This document shows positions 21,663 to 32,073 of a stretch of 64,000 bases of DNA, piece after piece. The stretch is taken from NCBI GenBank assembly GCA_963706315.1, contig CAVPMA010000015.1:806001-870000 (forward strand). The letters are read 5' to 3'. How positions within the stretch are numbered: the first letter of the stretch is position 1; each line of letters begins with the position of its first letter. The notes below the pieces were generated by a model. It worked only from the letters and a program-made list of their open reading frames with translations. It made no database searches and had not been told where the DNA came from. The stretch comes from CALMEC01 sp963706315 (GTDB taxonomy: Bacteria; Actinomycetota; Thermoleophilia; Miltoncostaeales; Miltoncostaeaceae). The position numbers and the translations under genes are program-made.

Positions 21663-22312
21663 GTGCGGGCCTCGCGGCGCCACGGCGTGATGAGCCACTG
21701 GACGCCGAGCAGCAGGGCGTCGAGCACCAGGGCCATGAGGATTGCGACCACGGCGCCGGCCACGATGGGGGTGAGGAAGAGGTCGCGCTGGATGCCGTCG
21801 GTGAAGATCAGCTCGCCGAGCCCGCCGCCCGCGACGAAGACGGCGATCGTGGCGATCGCGACCGTCTCGATCGTCGCGAGGCGGATTCCGGTGAGGATGG
21901 CGGGGACCGCGAGCGGCAGCTCCACCCGGAAGAGCATCTGCCGTCGTGTCATCCCCATGCCGCGGGCCGCGTCGAGGGCGGCCGGCGGCACCTCGCGCAG
22001 CCCCGTCAGGGTATTGCGCAGCAGTACCCCAATGGCGTAGGCGGCGAGTCCGATGACCGCGGGCGTGGCTCCGATCCCGACGATGCTCACGAGGATGGCG
22101 AAGAGCGCGAGGCTTGGGATGGTGTAGAGGATCGTCGCGCTGCCGGTCGCGACCGCGATGGCCGACGGGCGACGGCGCACCAGGACGGCGATCGGGATCG
22201 CGACCGCCACCGCGAGCGCCACGCTCGTCCCGACGAGCTTCAGGTGCTCGACGGTCGCCGATGCGATGTCGTCGGTGTGTCGATCGATCCAGTCCCAGCG
22301 GAAGTCGGCCAT
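21659..22312 (-). CDS. Osmoprotectant ABC transporter permease (first)
   Basis: 217 residues, paralogous to the next permease, with the EAA loop DAARGMGMTRRQMLFRVELPLAVPAILTGIRLA and GGGLGELIFTDGIQ. The N-terminus faces a long amphipathic segment before the first helix. Lies 5 nt downstream of the ATPase stop. The two permeases presumably form the heterodimeric channel. Confidence 0.92.
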   Translation of the reverse strand: MADFRWDWIDRHTDDIASATVEHLKLVGTSVALAVAVAIPIAVLVRRRPSAIAVATGSATILYTIPSLALFAILVSIVGIGATPAVIGLAAYAIGVLLRNTLTGLREVPPAALDAARGMGMTRRQMLFRVELPLAVPAILTGIRLATIETVAIATIAVFVAGGGLGELIFTDGIQRDLFLTPIVAGAVVAILMALVLDALLLGVQWLITPWRREART

Positions 22313-22317
22313 GAGCC

Positions 22318-23307
22318 CTACTCGTCCGCTCCGGCGGCGGCAGCAGCCGCAGCAGCGATCGTGGCCACGTCGACGCTCGCCACGGGGGTGCCGTGCTCGT
22401 CCACGACGGTCGCCCAGCCGGCACCGGCGTCGAGGAGCGCCGAGAGCGCGTCGCGCAGGCTCGTGTCCCGCCCGAGTCGCAGCGGCGCACCGTCGACGGA
22501 CGCGGCCGGAAGGTCCAGGTGTTCCAGGCGGATGAGGGACAGCCGCTTGAGGGCGCGGTCCGCTCCGACGAAGTCACGCACGAAGTCGTCGGCGGGCCGC
22601 GCGAGGATCTCCGCCGGTGGGGCGTACTGCACGAGCTGCCCCGACCGCATCACCGCGATGCGGTCAGCCATCCGGACGGCTTCGTCGATGTCGTGGGTCA
22701 CGAACACCACGGTCTTCGCGACCTGGCGGTGCAACTTCAGGAAGTCGCTCTGTAGCCGCTCGCGGGTGATCGGGTCGACCGCCGAGAAGGGCTCGTCCAT
22801 CAGCATCAGCGGCGGATCGCCAGCGAGCGCCCGGGCGAGGCCGATGCGCTGCTGCTGGCCGCCGGAGAGCTCGCTCGGATACCTGCGGCCGAACTCCTCG
22901 GCGGGGAGACCGACGAGGTCGAGCATCTCCGCGACCCGTCCGGCGATCCGCTCCCGCTCCCATCCCAGCAGCCGGGGCACCGTGGCGACGTTCGCCGCCA
23001 CCGACAGGTGGGGCAGCAGGCCGACCTGCTGGATGACGTACCCGATGCGCCGGCGCAGGGCGGCCGGAGCGAGCCCTCGCGAGTCGCGGCCGTCGATCGT
23101 GATCTCCCCCGAGCTGGGTTCGATCAGGCGGTTGATCATCTTGAGCGCCGTCGATTTGCCGCACCCCGAAGGGCCGACCAGGACGCAGACCTCACCCGCC
23201 GGCACGTCGAGTGTGAGCCGGTCGACGGCGGGGGGCAGGTCGGCACGGTACCGCTTGGTGACGTCGCGCAGCCCGAGTGCGGCCGCGGCGCTCGGAAGGC
23301 CGGTCAT
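22318..23307 (-). CDS. Osmoprotectant ABC transporter ATP-binding protein with C-terminal CBS region
   Basis: 329 residues. Walker A GPSGCGKST (45-53), Q-loop GYVIQQ, signature LSGGQQQR, Walker B LMLMDEP and switch His in VTHD are all present. A region from about 255 resembles a single CBS-type module (LRDALSALLDAGAGWATVVDEHGTPVASVDV), which in OpuA-type transporters senses ionic strength. First gene of the operon. ATG at 23307 is 7 nt after TATCCT, so the operon mRNA appears leaderless. Confidence 0.93.
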   Translation of the reverse strand: MTGLPSAAAALGLRDVTKRYRADLPPAVDRLTLDVPAGEVCVLVGPSGCGKSTALKMINRLIEPSSGEITIDGRDSRGLAPAALRRRIGYVIQQVGLLPHLSVAANVATVPRLLGWERERIAGRVAEMLDLVGLPAEEFGRRYPSELSGGQQQRIGLARALAGDPPLMLMDEPFSAVDPITRERLQSDFLKLHRQVAKTVVFVTHDIDEAVRMADRIAVMRSGQLVQYAPPAEILARPADDFVRDFVGADRALKRLSLIRLEHLDLPAASVDGAPLRLGRDTSLRDALSALLDAGAGWATVVDEHGTPVASVDVATIAAAAAAAAGADE

Positions 23308-23314
23308 TCCGGGA

Positions 23315-23320
23315 AGGATA
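23315..23320 (-). promoter_or_regulatory. Leaderless-type -10 box of the osmoprotectant operon
   Basis: Minus-strand TATCCT followed by TCCCGGA (7 nt) and the ATG at 23307. No recognisable -35 or Shine-Dalgarno. Confidence 0.55.
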
Positions 23321-23359
23321 TGGGCTCGCCGCCGGGCCGCCCGCGACCGCCGTGAGAAT

Positions 23360-23391
23360 GGTCACGCGGGTCGGTCCGAAGGCCCGTGACC
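23360..23391 (-). terminator. Hairpin after the M74 endopeptidase gene
   Basis: GGTCACG(c)GGG pairs with CCCGTGACC with one bulge, 27 nt after the stop at 23418. It separates this gene from the osmoprotectant operon downstream. Confidence 0.6.
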
Positions 23392-23417
23392 GCGCAGTTG
23401 CCTCCGGGTTGGGCCGG

Positions 23418-24182
23418 CTAGTTCCCCAGGCCGTCCGGGTCGGGGAACCGCACGTGCAGGTGGTCGTCGTGGTTCGGCCAGATCATGACGACGCCGCGGG
23501 GGCCACGGACGTCGAGGTCGGGGCCGTAGAACACGTACTGGGCGCCGCGGGCGACGAGCCGGTCGACGAGCGCCTGCGTGAGCCCACGGTCGTAGCTCTC
23601 GGGGCCGACCCGGGCCTCCCGGCCGTCGGCGCGCGGCAGGCGGATGTCGACGTCCAGGCCGTTCTCGTGCGAGGCGTGAAGCTCGAAGCTGCCGCCGCCC
23701 TCATGGGACAGGTCGCCGATTCCCAGGCGCGGCGCGCCCGGATACGTCCGCGCCCACCATTTGCCGAGGTCGATGATCTCGCGCACCAGCATCGCGGTAC
23801 CGTTTCGTCGCTCGCTCCGGTTCGGCGGCGCCTGGGTGTACGGGTCGTACGTGTAGAACCCCGGGCCCTCGTCGGGGAGGATCACCCCGCGCTCGAGCCA
23901 CCCGGAGTTGGCGGTGCCGTGCGCGATGCTCTCGCGCCACTGCACGCGCGCCTCGATCGGGGGGGCCGGCGCCGGCGGCGCCGGCTGGGGCACGGGTGGT
24001 GGCGGCGATGGCGACGCCTCGGCGGTGGGGGAGTCACCGTCGTTGAACGCGGCGATCGGGAGTGTCGCCGCCACGATCGCGAACAGGACCACCCATGCCC
24101 GCGGGCCGCGGGAGCGGCGGCGGCGACGGACGGACGCCGCGCATGCGGGGCAGCATGCGATCGCTTGACGGCGGGCGCTCAC
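23418..24182 (-). CDS. Penicillin-insensitive murein endopeptidase-like protein (M74, LAS superfamily)
   Basis: 254 residues. A positively charged N-terminus with CCPAC, one transmembrane or signal helix (AWVVLFAIVAATLPIAAF), a Pro-rich linker, then the LAS metallopeptidase domain with zinc ligands in ASHENGLDVDIRLPR (H and D) and HDDHLHVRFPDPDG (H at HLH). MepA-type enzymes cut D,D or L,D peptide crosslinks in peptidoglycan; this one probably acts outside the membrane. GTG start 7 nt after TACCCT. Confidence 0.85.
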   Translation of the reverse strand: MSARRQAIACCPACAASVRRRRRSRGPRAWVVLFAIVAATLPIAAFNDGDSPTAEASPSPPPPVPQPAPPAPAPPIEARVQWRESIAHGTANSGWLERGVILPDEGPGFYTYDPYTQAPPNRSERRNGTAMLVREIIDLGKWWARTYPGAPRLGIGDLSHEGGGSFELHASHENGLDVDIRLPRADGREARVGPESYDRGLTQALVDRLVARGAQYVFYGPDLDVRGPRGVVMIWPNHDDHLHVRFPDPDGLGN

Positions 24183-24189
24183 CCCTGTG

Positions 24190-24195
24190 AGGGTA
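24190..24195 (-). promoter_or_regulatory. Leaderless-type -10 box of the M74 gene
   Basis: Minus-strand TACCCT, seven bases (CACAGGG), then the GTG at 24182. Confidence 0.55.
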
Positions 24196-24294
24196 TCGCC
24201 GTCTCGCCGGGCGACCGAGCAATGCCCGTTGCGAAGCGCGACGGGGCGAGCGGGGATGCGACCGACGCGAAACAGGCGCGGCCACCGCGCGCTC

Positions 24295-24300
24295 TACCAT
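24295..24300 (+). promoter_or_regulatory. Leaderless-type -10 box of the gene at 24308
   Basis: TACCAT, seven bases (GAGGGGT), then GTG at 24308. The box overlaps an in-frame ATG at 24299, which would therefore be outside the transcript. Confidence 0.5.
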
Positions 24301-24307
24301 GAGGGGT

Positions 24308-25072
24308 GTGAGGCGATCGCGGTGGACCCGCTGGCCCTGGCTGCTCACCGCAGCCGCGATCGTGCTGGGCGTCGCCGGAGTGGTGCTCTGGCGGTCGGCC
24401 GGGTCGAGCGACCCGGTGTCGCAGGACGAGGCGCTCGCGACGTTTCGCGCGGCGGGGGGTGGCACCGGAGCGGCGGGCGGACCGGCACCGGGCGTCTACC
24501 GTTACGCGGCGTCCGGGTCGGAGACCGGCGGCGTGGGCCCGCTCGCGATCACCCGCGGCCTCCCGGCCGAGGCGCGGCTCGTCGTCACGACCCGCCCGGA
24601 CGGGTGGGACGCGGAGATGGACTACAGCCGCCAGCACATCGAGTCGATGCGGGTCGTGCCCCACGGGGGCGAGCTGCGGATCACGTTCCGTCGCACCAAG
24701 GTGACGTTCGCCGGCTTCGGACGCGACGACCGGCGCAGCGTCGACCCGCCGTCGCTGTTCCTCCCGGCGAACCCGGCGCCCGGAGCCAACTGGCGGGAGT
24801 CCTACCGAACGGGCGACATCAACGTGAAGGTGGAGAACCGGATTGTCCGCCGTGAGCGAGTTCGGGTGGGCGACCGGGAGGTCGACGCGCTGGTCGTGAC
24901 ATCGCACTCGGACACCGACGGCCCGCACCCCGGCACGCGTGACGAGACGCTCTGGTGGGCACCGGCGCTGGCACTCCCGGTGCGCTGGGACGTGGAGATG
25001 GACATCGGCGGGACATTCGCGTTTCGCGCCAAGATGAGCGTCAAGCTCGCCAGCACGGCCCCCCAGGTATGA
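24308..25072 (+). CDS. Membrane-anchored protein of unknown function
   Basis: 254 residues. Arg/Trp-rich start, one transmembrane helix (WLLTAAAIVLGVAGVVLW), a Gly-rich linker and a beta-rich outer domain (GVYRYAASGSETGGVGPLAITRGLP, WDAEMDYSRQHIESMRVVP, FRRTKVTFAGFGRD, DETLWWAPALALPVRWDVEMDI). No family recognised. The GTG at 24308 was chosen over ATG 24299 because of the TACCAT box. Divergent from the M74 gene, so the two may share a regulatory region of about 110 bp. Confidence 0.7.
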   Translation: MRRSRWTRWPWLLTAAAIVLGVAGVVLWRSAGSSDPVSQDEALATFRAAGGGTGAAGGPAPGVYRYAASGSETGGVGPLAITRGLPAEARLVVTTRPDGWDAEMDYSRQHIESMRVVPHGGELRITFRRTKVTFAGFGRDDRRSVDPPSLFLPANPAPGANWRESYRTGDINVKVENRIVRRERVRVGDREVDALVVTSHSDTDGPHPGTRDETLWWAPALALPVRWDVEMDIGGTFAFRAKMSVKLASTAPQV

Positions 25073-25126
25073 CGTGCCGGACACGGTTCGGCGCGCCTCG
25101 GGTCCGGTGGCCGAATCCGGCGGATC

Positions 25127-25136
25127 GTGCTACGGT
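25127..25136 (+). promoter_or_regulatory. str operon promoter (extended -10)
   Basis: GTGCTACGGT with TAnnnT at 25131-25136, the same core as before rpoB and infA. It gives a leader of about 60 nt before rpsL. Confidence 0.55.
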
Positions 25137-25200
25137 TCCCCGCCGGTCACCGCCCAGCGGCGACGCTTGAACCTGCCAGCAAAACGAGGCCTATCACCGC

Positions 25201-25572
25201 GTGCCGACGATCAATCAGCTGGTCCGAAAGGGCCGCAAACCGAACAACGTCAAGACGTCCACACCCGCACTCAAGGGCGCGCCGCAGAAGCGCGGCGTGT
25301 GCACCCGCGTGTACACGACGACGCCGAAGAAGCCGAACTCCGCGCTCCGCAAGGTCGCCCGTGTGCGGCTGACGAACGGGATGGAGGTCACCAGCTACAT
25401 CCCCGGTGAGGGTCACAACCTGCAGGAGCACTCGGTGGTGCTGGTGCGTGGCGGGCGTGTGAAGGACCTGCCGGGGGTCCGGTACAAGATCATCCGTGCC
25501 GCGCTCGACGCCGCCGGGGTGTCGGACCGCAAGCAGGCCCGTTCGAAGTACGGCGCGAAGGCACCGAAGTAA
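25201..25572 (+). CDS. rpsL: 30S ribosomal protein S12
   Basis: 123 residues, GTG start with CGAGG at 25185-25189. Decoding-centre protein. The streptomycin-site Lys in TTPKKPNSALRK and the PGEGHNLQEHS loop are wild-type, so intrinsic streptomycin sensitivity is expected. Its stop overlaps the rpsG start (TAATG). Confidence 0.98.
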   Translation: MPTINQLVRKGRKPNNVKTSTPALKGAPQKRGVCTRVYTTTPKKPNSALRKVARVRLTNGMEVTSYIPGEGHNLQEHSVVLVRGGRVKDLPGVRYKIIRAALDAAGVSDRKQARSKYGAKAPK

Positions 25573-26042
25573 TGCCACGCCGAAACGCAGCAGACATCCG
25601 TGAGGTCGAGCCCGATCCCGTCCACGGCAACGTGATCGTCACCCAGCTCGTCAACCGCGTCCTCCGGGACGGCAAGAAGTCGGTCGCCGAGAGCATCGTC
25701 TACGACGCGCTCGAGCGCATCCGCGACCGCACCGGCCGCGATCCGGTGCAGGTCATGGAAGAGGCGATCCGCAACGTCACGCCGGCGCTCGAGGTCCGCT
25801 CCCGGCGCGTGGGCGGCGCGACCTACCAGGTGCCGATCGAGGTGCAGCCGCGCCGCGGACGCACCCTCGCGGTTCGGTGGATCGTCCGGTTTTCACGCGA
25901 GCGTCGTGAGAAGCAGATGAGCGAGCGCCTCGCGAACGAGCTGCTCGACGCGCTCGGCTCGCAGGGCGGCGCGTTCAAGCGCAAGGACGACATCTACCGC
26001 ATGGCCCAGGCCAACCGGGCCTTCGCGCACTACCGCTGGTAG
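25572..26042 (+). CDS. rpsG: 30S ribosomal protein S7
   Basis: 156 residues, the usual bacterial length. Binds the 3' domain of 16S rRNA and, in E. coli, represses the str operon. Motifs VNRVLRDGKKSVAESIVYDA and EVRSRRVGGATYQVPIEV are conserved. ATG overlaps the rpsL stop by one base. Confidence 0.98.
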   Translation: MPRRNAADIREVEPDPVHGNVIVTQLVNRVLRDGKKSVAESIVYDALERIRDRTGRDPVQVMEEAIRNVTPALEVRSRRVGGATYQVPIEVQPRRGRTLAVRWIVRFSRERREKQMSERLANELLDALGSQGGAFKRKDDIYRMAQANRAFAHYRW

Positions 26043-26079
26043 GCCCACCATGCCACCCGTTGTTCGCGTCGTCATGAGC

Positions 26080-26100
26080 GCGGCAGGTTCGGCCTGCCGC
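26080..26100 (+). promoter_or_regulatory. Intercistronic hairpin before fusA
   Basis: Eight-bp arms GCGGCAGG/CCTGCCGC close a TTCGG loop in the 77-nt rpsG-fusA gap, ending 20 nt before the fusA start. It could be an S7 autoregulation site or a processing site, by analogy with E. coli; not proven. Confidence 0.5.
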
Positions 26101-26119
26101 ACGTCGTAAGGGGATCACC

Positions 26120-28201
<2,082 letters not shown>

Positions 28202-28202
28202 C

Positions 28203-28227
28203 GACGGGCCGGCGTCGCCGGCCCGTC
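28203..28227. terminator. Hairpin terminator after fusA
   Basis: Perfect 11-bp arms GACGGGCCGGC/GCCGGCCCGTC around GTC, beginning one base after the fusA stop. The convergent pilin gene ends at 28253, so it can serve both strands. Confidence 0.9.
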
Positions 28228-28252
28228 CGCATTCTACGGCGTGTGACCCGGG

Positions 28253-29885
28253 CTACTGCTTCAGCTCGGACTGCGACGAGGCGAGCCACGCCGACTGCAC
28301 CGGGTCGAGGAAGTGCGGCGGTGACTGCACCTTGAGCCGGTTGTCGTAGTTGTAGTCCTTCGCGTAGCCGGTGACGTAGGAGCTGGTCGTGCGGCGCACG
28401 ATCCCGCGGTACTGCTGTGCGATGGCCCCGTAGATGGTCAGCGTGCCGAGAGTCGTCGCCCTTGTCGTACGTCTGCACGCGGAAGGAGTGGTCGATCGCC
28501 AGGATCGCCGCGTTGATCTTGAGGTTCGTCAGCGCGGCGTTGCCGTTCCACGAGAGCCCGAGGTTCTTGCCGCCGTTGACGCAGCCCGTGCCCGACGAGC
28601 ACGCCTGCACCGGGTGGAACGTCTCGATGAAGTTGTTCGCGATCAGCCCGAGGAAGTCCGTCGATGCCGGGTTGGTCGGCGGGGTGTTGTAGGTCAGGTC
28701 GTCGGTGACGACGACCCGGTTCTCGGCGGCGATCGTGAGCCGTCCCTTGAGAATGCCCTGGATGAAGGCGTCGCCCTTGGCGCAGGTGTAGTTCAGGTTC
28801 GAGTTGCTGTTCGCGACGTCGTTCGCGATCGGCACGGGCAGCCCGGTCATGCTGCAGTTGGTCGTGTAGTACGGACTCGTCGTCGCGGCGACCTTGTTCT
28901 GGACGTAGATCACGCCGTTCGCCGGCAGGTTCAGGCCGGTGCTGTTGACGCCGGCCGCGGCGGAGCCGGTGCCGCACCCGGTGTTGAGGTCGGCCGGATC
29001 GGTCTGCGGGCTGACGACGTCCATCTTGCCGTCGGAGCGCACCGTGATCTTCGTGGGGCCCGTGTACAGGCACCCCTGCCCGGCGACGAACTTGTCGGCC
29101 AGGTTGCGGAGCGCGCCGTTGCTCTTGGGCATGCCGAGCGGGGTCGCGTACTTCGGGTCGCCCGGCCGCGCGAACGTCGGCGACGCCGAGCCGCTCACGC
29201 CGTAGGCCTTCGCGGGGGGCGTGACCTTCCAGCTGGTCGACACGTCGCCCTGGAAGCTCGGGCTGCCGCTCACCCAGATCTTGTCGTTGGAGTGCAGGGG
29301 GCCCTTGATGACGTCGTTGTCGCCGAACACGATCAGCGTGCAGGAGCTGAGCGGCGCCGGGGTGTCGTACCAGTGGTGGCTGCAGTCCGCCTCGTACTGG
29401 TTCGGGTCGGCGTCGAGGTCGGGGTCCTTGCCCTCGTACTCGGTGAAGTAGAGGTAGTCGATGAAGCCGCGTCGCCGGAGGGTGGCGCGGATCTTGCGGG
29501 TCTCGTTGCGGACCTTGCCGGTCACCTCGAGCGCGATGTTCGCGCCGGTGGTCGGGTTCGGCGCCTGCGTGACCTTGTACTTGAACTTCGCCTCGCTGGA
29601 CTGGCCGGGCACCTGCACGAAGCTCGTGAACGCCTGGTTGCCGTCGGCGGGCGCTGGCGTGCCGGTGTTCTGCCAGTACTCCGGGTCCCGCGTCAGGCGG
29701 TACAGGAAGTCGTCCACGCCGGCCTCTGCAGCCGAGAACGACGCGTTCCAGTCCTGCGTGTTGCGCGCGAGCGGCTGCGAGCCGTTGGCGTAGGTCAGCA
29801 GGGCGATGCTGAGCAGGATCGCGACCAGGCCCAGCAGGACCGCGGTGATGAGGGCGATGCCCTCCTGGTTCTTCCGTGAACGCAT
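28253..29885 (-). pseudogene. PilX-like minor pilin/assembly protein with a single-base frameshift
   Basis: About 543 residues if one base is removed. The N-terminus GIALITAVLLGLVAILLSIALL is a prepilin-like hydrophobic helix, followed by FSAAEAGVDDFLYRL as in PilX-type proteins and a long extracellular domain (NDVIKGPLHSNDKIWVSG, Cys-rich loops). The first frame is convincing up to VQTYDKGDD; then it degenerates into Arg/His-rich sequence. The neighbouring frame continues as LGTLTIYGAIAQQYRGIVRR and ends in SELKQ at 28253. An extra T on the coding strand within 28449-28452 explains this. It is either an assembly error or a recent mutation. ATG 29885 has AGGGGAA upstream. Confidence 0.8.
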
Positions 29886-29903
29886 GGCGTGTTTCCCCTG
29901 GGC

Positions 29904-30590
29904 CTAGCTGGCGGTGAGATTGCCGTAGATGACGTTGGCGAGCCGGACGGTGCTCTCGACCCGGATGGGCTGCACCGCACGGTTGGTCTGCTTGCGGACC
30001 GACAGCGCGATCTTGATCGTGCGGACCTTGATCTGGTCGGCGGCGGAAAGCGGAAGCGACGTGAGCTCCACCCCGTCCGCGTCGAAGTAGCGGAAGATCG
30101 GGTCGCTCGCGGTGTTCGCGACGTACTGCCCGACCAGCCGCAGCGACGTGGCCGTCGTCGTGTAGGTCGGGGTCGCGTCGGTTGTGCTGCCGTTGTTGGT
30201 CGGCACCCAGATGTACTCCTTGAGCACCGGCGCGGCGGGATTCGTCGAGTCGATCAGCAGGTCGATCTTGTTCGGGAACCTCGGGTCGACCCCGCTCGTG
30301 TAGTTCAGGTCGCCGTAGAACGTGATCTGGCGCTTGTCGGCGAGCAGGAAGGGCGAGTTGCCCGCCGAGAGCGGGGTCGCCGTGCGCACGTCCTTCGTGA
30401 GGGCGGCGATGAGCTTCTGCGCCTCGCCGACGTTCTCGAAGCGGTTGTCGATCTCGTCGGAGGTGCGCTGCACGCTGAGGAACGCGCCGGTGACGGCGGC
30501 GAGCACGAGCATGAGGACGAACACGACGACGAGCAGCTCGACCAGGCTCTGCCCCGACTGGCGGCGGACGTGAATGCGGATTCGGTTCAT
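29904..30590 (-). CDS. Prepilin-type protein (PilW/GspJ-like minor pilin)
   Basis: 228 residues. Type III signal-like N-terminus: basic leader, then GQSLVELLVVVFVLMLVLAAVTGAFL with Glu at +5 after the Gly, the prepilin peptidase pattern. The outer domain (NRFENVGEAQKLIAALTKDVRTATP) resembles the GspJ/PilW class. ATG overlaps the upstream pilin stop (ATGA), so it is translationally coupled; the PilX-like gene follows 18 bp later. Confidence 0.85.
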   Translation of the reverse strand: MNRIRIHVRRQSGQSLVELLVVVFVLMLVLAAVTGAFLSVQRTSDEIDNRFENVGEAQKLIAALTKDVRTATPLSAGNSPFLLADKRQITFYGDLNYTSGVDPRFPNKIDLLIDSTNPAAPVLKEYIWVPTNNGSTTDATPTYTTTATSLRLVGQYVANTASDPIFRYFDADGVELTSLPLSAADQIKVRTIKIALSVRKQTNRAVQPIRVESTVRLANVIYGNLTAS

Positions 30591-31930
30591 GTCAGCACGT
30601 CCACGTTGAGTTCGGGGCGAGGTTGCGCGTTCAGCGGGCTCAGGGTGATGGTCGGCCAGCTCGTGAGCGGCGTCTTGGCGTCCACCTGCACCGTCCACGT
30701 GCCGTACGGCGCCGCGATCGTCATGCGCCCGGTCGAGTCCGTCACGGCCGTCGTGTCGTAGGTCATGGTCTGGCCGGTCGTGCATCCGGAGCCCGCGGCG
30801 TGGACCAGGGTCACGTGCGCGTTGGCCACGTCCAGCAAGCCGACGGTGCGTCGCACGTGGATGGGGAACGAGGGCAGCAGGACGTCACCGGTCGAGGTCA
30901 CGCCCGGCGGGACCGAGATCGCCGGCGGCCGCAGGTTCGTGCCGTACTGGTCCGGGTCGGCGTCGGTGCAGGTGCCGGCCCACGCGACGTAGCCCGCGGT
31001 GAACGGATAGAGGCTCGGGATGCTGCGGGGGTTGCCCGTGCCGGTGAACGTCTTGAGCCCGGTCGGGGTGAAGCCGGTGTTGTAGAGCGTGATCGGCGCG
31101 TTGTTCGGCAGGGCGCCCGCGTACACCGGGCCGGTGGTGTCGAAGACCCCCCGGAAGGTCGCGGTGAGCCCGCCGAGCACGTCGTACTCGAACGGGAACG
31201 GCGTCGTCGTCGCGACGTTCACGCCGATGGTTCGCGAAGGCACGGTGACGCCCTGCCGGTCGGCGTAGCCCGTCGCGCTGATGGTCGCCGTGTACGAGCC
31301 GGCGGGCAGGAAGGCGAAGAACGCGCACCCGTCCGTGGTCGTGTACTGGGGCGTCTCGGCGCCGGAGGGTCCGACGAGCTGCACCTTGATGTTCTCCTGC
31401 GGCTTGCCGGCTGCGCTCAGGATCTTGACCGCTGCGTTGCCGGTGTTCGGGTCGTAGACACCGACCGGTGGCGCGATGACCGTCTGCGAGGTCACGGGCC
31501 TGACGCCGCTGAGCTGGCTCCAGGTCACCTCGATCGTCACCCGCACGTAGGCGGAGGTCGCGCTCGCGCTGCCGTCGCACGGGCTGTTGTTCGCGCCGCC
31601 CGACACCCAGTTGACGTCCCTGGTGACCGTGTACGGCACGTTCTTGACCGTCCGCGTCACGGTGGTCTGACCCAGGAGGCTCGTGAGCTTGTCGAAGTCC
31701 TGGCTCGAGTCTTCGCGGATGAGGTCGAGCTGCTCGGCGGCGATGTTCGCGGCCACCACCCGGTTGGTGTTGCCGCGGCTGACCCGCATCGCGGTGCCGA
31801 GCGCGGCGGCGACCGCGGTCATGATCACGGCCAGCACGAAGATCGCGAGCAGCAGCTCGATGATCGAGAAGCCGTCAGCTCCCGACCGTCTCCGGTGCAA
31901 CCCTCGAATCGGCGATCCGGGCCGTCTCAT
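30587..31930 (-). CDS. Prepilin-type protein (PilV-like) with carboxypeptidase-regulatory-like domains
   Basis: 447 residues. Prepilin signature GFSIIELLLAIFVLAVIMTAVAAAL after a basic leader, then a PilV-like region (NIAAEQLDLIREDSSQDFDKL) and at least one carboxypeptidase-regulatory-like beta-sandwich (AAVKILSAAGKPQENIKVQLVG, TTTDGCAFFAFLPAGSYTATISATGYA), with a second related module near the C-terminus (VTDSTGRMTIAAPYGTWTVQVDA). It is first of the three minor pilin genes. The added sandwiches suggest a tip adhesin. The pilus motor, platform and peptidase genes are not in the window. GGAGAG precedes the ATG. Confidence 0.85.
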   Translation of the reverse strand: MRRPGSPIRGLHRRRSGADGFSIIELLLAIFVLAVIMTAVAAALGTAMRVSRGNTNRVVAANIAAEQLDLIREDSSQDFDKLTSLLGQTTVTRTVKNVPYTVTRDVNWVSGGANNSPCDGSASATSAYVRVTIEVTWSQLSGVRPVTSQTVIAPPVGVYDPNTGNAAVKILSAAGKPQENIKVQLVGPSGAETPQYTTTDGCAFFAFLPAGSYTATISATGYADRQGVTVPSRTIGVNVATTTPFPFEYDVLGGLTATFRGVFDTTGPVYAGALPNNAPITLYNTGFTPTGLKTFTGTGNPRSIPSLYPFTAGYVAWAGTCTDADPDQYGTNLRPPAISVPPGVTSTGDVLLPSFPIHVRRTVGLLDVANAHVTLVHAAGSGCTTGQTMTYDTTAVTDSTGRMTIAAPYGTWTVQVDAKTPLTSWPTITLSPLNAQPRPELNVDVLT

Positions 31931-31966
31931 TTGCTCTCCGCATCCGTGCGAGATTGAGTCAAGAAC

Positions 31967-31995
31967 GTTCTAGCAAGAATCTGAAAAGCAGCCAA
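31967..31995 (-). promoter_or_regulatory. Candidate promoter of the minor pilin operon
   Basis: Minus-strand TTGGCT (31995-31990) and TAGAAC (31972-31967) with 17-bp spacing. The -10 lies in a perfect palindrome AGAACGTTCT (31962-31971), which could be an operator. The local sequence is notably AT-rich. Confidence 0.45.
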
Positions 31996-32073
31996 ATCCA
32001 AGCATGCACGAGTCCGCATGCCTTACCTTCGGCAGGCTGTCCAAAATCCTTGAGCCGCGGGGGCCCTCCGGGG

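Noticed and set aside
31962..31971. SOS/LexA box at AGAACGTTCT
   Set aside because: The actinobacterial SOS box needs GAAC-N4-GTTC; here the halves are adjacent, so only a generic palindrome is recorded.
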